This document shows positions 61,111 through 64,000 of a stretch of 64,000 nucleotides of DNA, piece after piece; positions within the stretch are counted from its first letter, which is position 1, and every line of letters begins with the position of its first letter. Below the pieces are notes generated by a model. The model searched no databases. It was not told where the DNA came from and saw only the letters and a list, made by a program, of their open reading frames with translations. The stretch is taken from assembly GCF_014635725.1 (NCBI RefSeq), contig NZ_BMDJ01000002.1, positions 62,001 through 126,000 of the forward strand, given 5' to 3'. The DNA comes from Pedobacter mendelii. Lineage in GTDB: Bacteria > Bacteroidota > Bacteroidia > Sphingobacteriales > Sphingobacteriaceae. The position numbers and the translations under genes are program-made.

Positions 61111-61801
61111 CTTTTTTTGAGTTTCTCGATAAAACTTCATCAATCATACCAAAACCTTTTGCTTCTTCTGAACTCATCCAGTAATCGCGATCTGATGCTT
61201 TCTCTACCCAATCGTAAGTTTGACCAGAGTGCTCTGAAATAATATCGTAAAGTTCTTTTTTCAATTTTAACATTTCTCTTAAGTTGATTTCCATATCCGA
61301 TGCAACACCTTGTGCGCCTCCGGATGGTTGGTGAATCATTACTCTTGAGTGTGGTAAAGCTGAGCGTTTACCTTTTGCACCTGCAACCAATAAAACTGCA
61401 CCCATTGATGCGGCCATACCAGTACAAATTGTTGCAACATCGGGCTGGATATATTGCATTGTATCATAAATACCCAAACCAGCATATACCGAACCTCCTG
61501 GAGAATTAATATAAATCTGAATGTCTCTATCCGCATCTGTTGATTGTAAAAACAACAATTGAGCTTGAATAATATTAGCATTCTGATCATAAATTGCATC
61601 ACCTAAAAAGATAATACGATCCATCATTAATCTCGAAAAAACATCCATTTGAGCAACGTTCAACTGCCGTTCTTCTATAATATAAGGCGTCATCGATTGT
61701 GGCGACAAATTAGCCTGTGCAATAAATTTATCTACATGTAAACCGCCAATACCCTGATGTTTAACGGCAAATTTCCTGAATTCTTGTGAATCTATGTTCA
61801 T
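61094..61801 (-). CDS. clpP: ATP-dependent Clp protease proteolytic subunit
   Basis: 235 residues. Catalytic triad S132 (GMAASMGAV), H157 (VMIHQPSGG) and D206 (SDRDYWM). An N-terminal extension of about 40 residues with a conserved LHVDKF before the core SPQSMTPYIIEERQ is longer than in E. coli and may include a propeptide. It forms the tetradecameric barrel that works with ClpX. Gene order tig-clpP-clpX on one strand is the classical arrangement. Confidence 0.97.
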   Translation of the reverse strand: MNIDSQEFRKFAVKHQGIGGLHVDKFIAQANLSPQSMTPYIIEERQLNVAQMDVFSRLMMDRIIFLGDAIYDQNANIIQAQLLFLQSTDADRDIQIYINSPGGSVYAGLGIYDTMQYIQPDVATICTGMAASMGAVLLVAGAKGKRSALPHSRVMIHQPSGGAQGVASDMEINLREMLKLKKELYDIISEHSGQTYDWVEKASDRDYWMSSEEAKGFGMIDEVLSRNSKKDGETK

Positions 61802-62073
61802 ATCTTTGATTAGGGTTAAGCGTTTGGCATTTAAAGCTGAATGTTTAAAACCAATCGACTGTAATTCTAACTATTATTTTCTATTGTTGGTTAATTTCCA
61901 TGCCAATTTATTTAAATATATACTAATGTGAAGCAAATCTGTGATAGAAATAAAAATCTTGCTTTTTAAAGATAAAACAAATTGAGAATATCACTATTAA
62001 CAAAACGCGTAATAGGCCATAAACCAGCAAATTAACAAAAAAAATAGTTTAAAGTTTATTAGAAAGTTTATAT
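61802..62073. other. Intergenic stretch between tig and clpP
   Basis: About 270 bp, AT-rich, no gene. With the terminator after tig it makes clpPX a separate transcript; the promoter lies here but no clear TTTG/TAnnTTTG pair was picked. Confidence 0.5.
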
Positions 62074-62108
62074 AAAACAAGAGCAACCCTTTGAGTTGCT
62101 CTTGTTTT
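62074..62108 (-). terminator. Intrinsic terminator after tig
   Basis: AAAACAAGAGCAAC and GTTGCTCTTGTTTT form a perfect 14-bp stem with a 7-base loop; T-rich on both sides, so it can act in both directions. Confidence 0.9.
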
Positions 62109-62150
62109 ATTATATTGTGGAGACTGACATTTGGTCAGCCAAATTTGATT

Positions 62151-63500
62151 CTACTTCTTGTCTAAAGCAATAAACTTGTCGTAATCAATTGCTTTATCTT
62201 CTAAAGTAACAATCGTTTTGATTTGTTCGAAAGTTTTTAAAGCTTTTACTTCTTCAAAAGTACGGTTAGCATTTTCTTTCTCCTGCAAAAACTGAACTGC
62301 ATATTGAGCCAGTTGATCTTCAGGAAGCGGACTTGGGCTGTACATTCTGAATTGAGCATCTAACTTTGCTTTAGCCGCCTGAACTACATCTTCATATTTA
62401 ATCTCGATGCTGTTATCTTTAATGATTTTGTTTTCGATTAAAGTCCATTTAAGGTTTTTAGCGAAATCATCATAACCTTCAGCCAATTCTTCATCGGTTA
62501 ATTTTTCGTTAGTTGCTTTTAACCAGCGACGTAAAAATTCATCTGGCAATTCGAAGTTATGCTTTTGTAAAAGCTGCTCATAAATATCATTTGATAATTG
62601 ACGCTCAGCATCTTGCTTAAACATACTTTCTACTTCTTCAGTAATTTTTTCTCTGAATCCAACTTCGTCAGTTACAGTACCTTCGCCAAATAATTTATCA
62701 AAAAACTCTTGGTTTAAATCTGCTTCCTCCAAACGGTTAACATTTTTAACTGACAATTTAAAATTTGATTTTAATTCAGAAGCATCTTCCTCAGAAATAT
62801 TTAATGCTTTGGCAATTACCGCTGCATCTTCTAATGCTTTTTGAATATCGATAGTTACTTCGTCATCTTTCTTTAGACCAATTAACGATTTAAGAATTTT
62901 TTTGTCTTTAATCTGATCTAAACGAATTGTTGCAGTACTTGTAATGCCTTCTTCAAAAATAGAACCATCAGGAGAAAGTTGAGTTAACTCGGTGTATAAA
63001 ACGTCATCATCAGCAGAAACCTCTGGGTTTGACATTTTACCATAGCTACGACGGATATTTTTTATACGACTTTCTAAAGTTTCTGTATCTGCTTTAACAA
63101 CATATTGAGTAAATTTATCTTTCGATGAAATGTTAACTTCAAATGCAGGTGCTAAACCCAATTCGTAATCAAATTCAAAATCATCTGTATTATCCCATTT
63201 GAAATCTCTTGAATCGTCCATTTTAGGTAAAGGTTGACCTAAAATTTCCAATTTCTGCTCAGCAATATAATTTGTTAAAGTATCATTTAACAAATTATTA
63301 ACCTCTTCTACTAAAATACTTTTACCGTACATTCTTTTAATGTGCGATGCCGGCACCATTCCTTTACGGAAACCAGGTAATTGCGCTTTTTTAGCTTGCT
63401 CTTTAATTGCTTTATCAACTTTGCCAGTATAATCTGCAGGTGCGATTTTGATTTTTACAACAGCATTTAAGTTGCCGGTTTTTTCCTGTGTAATATTCAT
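62151..63500 (-). CDS. tig: Trigger factor
   Basis: 449 residues. The ribosome-binding domain has KVDKAIKEQAKKAQLPGFRKGMVP (the GFRxGxxP loop). A central domain in the FKBP position (about 150-240) is highly diverged from an active prolyl isomerase. The C-terminal SurA-like arms span about 255-449. It shields nascent chains at the ribosome exit. It precedes clpP and clpX. Confidence 0.94.
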   Translation of the reverse strand: MNITQEKTGNLNAVVKIKIAPADYTGKVDKAIKEQAKKAQLPGFRKGMVPASHIKRMYGKSILVEEVNNLLNDTLTNYIAEQKLEILGQPLPKMDDSRDFKWDNTDDFEFDYELGLAPAFEVNISSKDKFTQYVVKADTETLESRIKNIRRSYGKMSNPEVSADDDVLYTELTQLSPDGSIFEEGITSTATIRLDQIKDKKILKSLIGLKKDDEVTIDIQKALEDAAVIAKALNISEEDASELKSNFKLSVKNVNRLEEADLNQEFFDKLFGEGTVTDEVGFREKITEEVESMFKQDAERQLSNDIYEQLLQKHNFELPDEFLRRWLKATNEKLTDEELAEGYDDFAKNLKWTLIENKIIKDNSIEIKYEDVVQAAKAKLDAQFRMYSPSPLPEDQLAQYAVQFLQEKENANRTFEEVKALKTFEQIKTIVTLEDKAIDYDKFIALDKK

Positions 63501-63584
63501 TTTTAGCTATGAGTATTGAGACATGAGAATGAGACAGGCTCAAACCCATATCGATTTATATTTTTTAATCAAATCAATAAAAAA

Positions 63585-63617
63585 TAAAACCGTTCCGATT
63601 TGAAATCGAAACGGCTT
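63585..63617 (-). terminator. Intrinsic terminator of tRNA-Leu(UAG)
   Basis: CCGTTTCGATTT and AAATCGGAACGG pair on the minus strand with a tight loop and one mismatch, followed by TTTTATTTTT, 10 nt after the tRNA. Confidence 0.85.
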
Positions 63618-63626
63618 CATTTATAG

Positions 63627-63708
63627 TGCGGATGAAGGGACTCGAACCCCCACGCCGTGAAGCGCCAGATCCTAAGTCTGGTGCGGCTACCAATTACGCC
63701 ACATCCGC
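63627..63708 (-). tRNA. tRNA-Leu (anticodon UAG)
   Basis: 82 nt without an encoded CCA (the next bases are CTA). Acceptor GCGGATG/CATCCGC, anticodon stem CCAGA/TCTGG around loop CTTAGGA (TAG), long variable arm, and T-loop GTTCGAGTC. It reads CUN codons. Confidence 0.95.
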
Positions 63709-63847
63709 AATTAGGATTTATTTTGGATTGCAAAGATAGAAATTAGAATGAATTATCAAAAAGGAAATAAAATATTTTCTTAATTATTTTCAATCAAAAA
63801 GCTAAGTAGTTAATTTTAAACGAGAAAGATTTCAAGTTTAATTTCTT

Positions 63848-64000
63848 TTAATTCATAACTACGGTAATAACTTCTACAAGTTCAGGTCCACCCTCTAAAG
63901 GATAGCCAGAAACTTTTACGCCCTTAACAATTGCCTGCTTATCAATATAAGTATCCAGCACGAGTGATGAGCTTTTTAGTGCATATAATTTCCCATTTGT
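63848..64000 (-). CDS. 3' end of an uncharacterised gene (5' end outside window)
   Basis: A frame open to base 64000 gives 50 C-terminal residues: KLYALKSSSLVLDTYIDKQA then GVKVSGYPLEGGPELVEVIT and VVMN before TAA at 63848. The alternating strands and the GYPLEGGPELVEV turn suggest an OB-like small beta-barrel. Too little is visible to name it. Confidence 0.6.
   Translation of the reverse strand, partial: TNGKLYALKSSSLVLDTYIDKQAIVKGVKVSGYPLEGGPELVEVITVVMN

Noticed and set aside
61111..61143. Longer start for clpX (11 extra residues)
   Set aside because: The family N-terminus begins MAKQNK...; the extra codons lie in the clpP coding sequence and lack family character.

Overview
The window reads as a chromosomal segment of an AT-rich Bacteroidetes bacterium, most likely Sphingobacteriaceae (Pedobacter-like). 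The clues are the families present (DUF2851, DUF4254, DUF4290, DUF4173, DUF2147), a Rho with a long disordered insert, a short 286-residue primary sigma factor, an outer-membrane beta-barrel receptor of the TonB-dependent type, and promoters of the Bacteroidetes form TTTG-N19-TAnnTTTG (perfect matches before sucC and before the operon at 48.8 kb). The genus is inferred. There is no CRISPR array, complete insertion sequence, prophage or rRNA operon.

Layout. 1-11.7 kb: accessory genes. These are a multi-PAS hybrid-type sensor kinase cut by the window edge, an SRPBCC protein, an N-terminally shortened RND adaptor, an AraC regulator, a 2OG-Fe(II) oxygenase, a kinase of the aminoglycoside-phosphotransferase fold, a dienelactone hydrolase, a lipoprotein glycosidase and small envelope proteins. 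11.7-16.4 kb: a zone of gene decay holding a frameshifted GlxA-type regulator, relics of a SnoaL-like gene and perhaps a LuxR-type gene, an inverted-repeat element, and two HxlR regulators each facing a small enzyme or NTF2-fold gene. 16.4-18.8 kb: a large outer-membrane receptor.

19-47 kb: mostly core genes, including tRNA-Leu(GAG), a PhnP-like hydrolase, lolA, ftsK, pyrF, rho, pssA, folK, sppA, a PolX-like PHP protein with a degenerate polymerase centre, glycosyltransferase 9, sixA, murA (with Asp in place of the fosfomycin-reactive Cys), a cysteine synthase/cystathionine beta-synthase with CBS domains, dprA and an S41 protease. 47-48.7 kb: a HAD/pre-ATP-grasp pair and a LolD-like ATPase.

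48.8-53.8 kb: the least explained part. It is a co-directional set of membrane proteins around a small winged-helix regulator, with DUF4173, a 40-residue single-span peptide coupled to a ferritin-like diiron protein, and a frameshifted membrane protein. The same inverted repeat, CTTTG-N5-CAAAG, lies over the -7 region in front of two of its segments, so the regulator probably controls its own operon. 54-58.8 kb: sucC, a DUF2975-like/XRE pair with a perfect 19-bp palindrome over its predicted promoter and a relic of a duplicated partner, rpoD, and an ABC ATPase that overlaps a membrane gene.

58.9-64 kb: AMP nucleosidase, then tig, clpP and clpX (protein folding and degradation), tRNA-Leu(UAG), and the 3' end of a gene running off the right edge. 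Intrinsic terminators are well formed and mark most transcript ends. Starts given as ATG inside a longer open frame were chosen because the outermost codon was TTG or GTG in untranslated-looking sequence. All functional calls rest on reading motifs and family resemblance; no database search was run.
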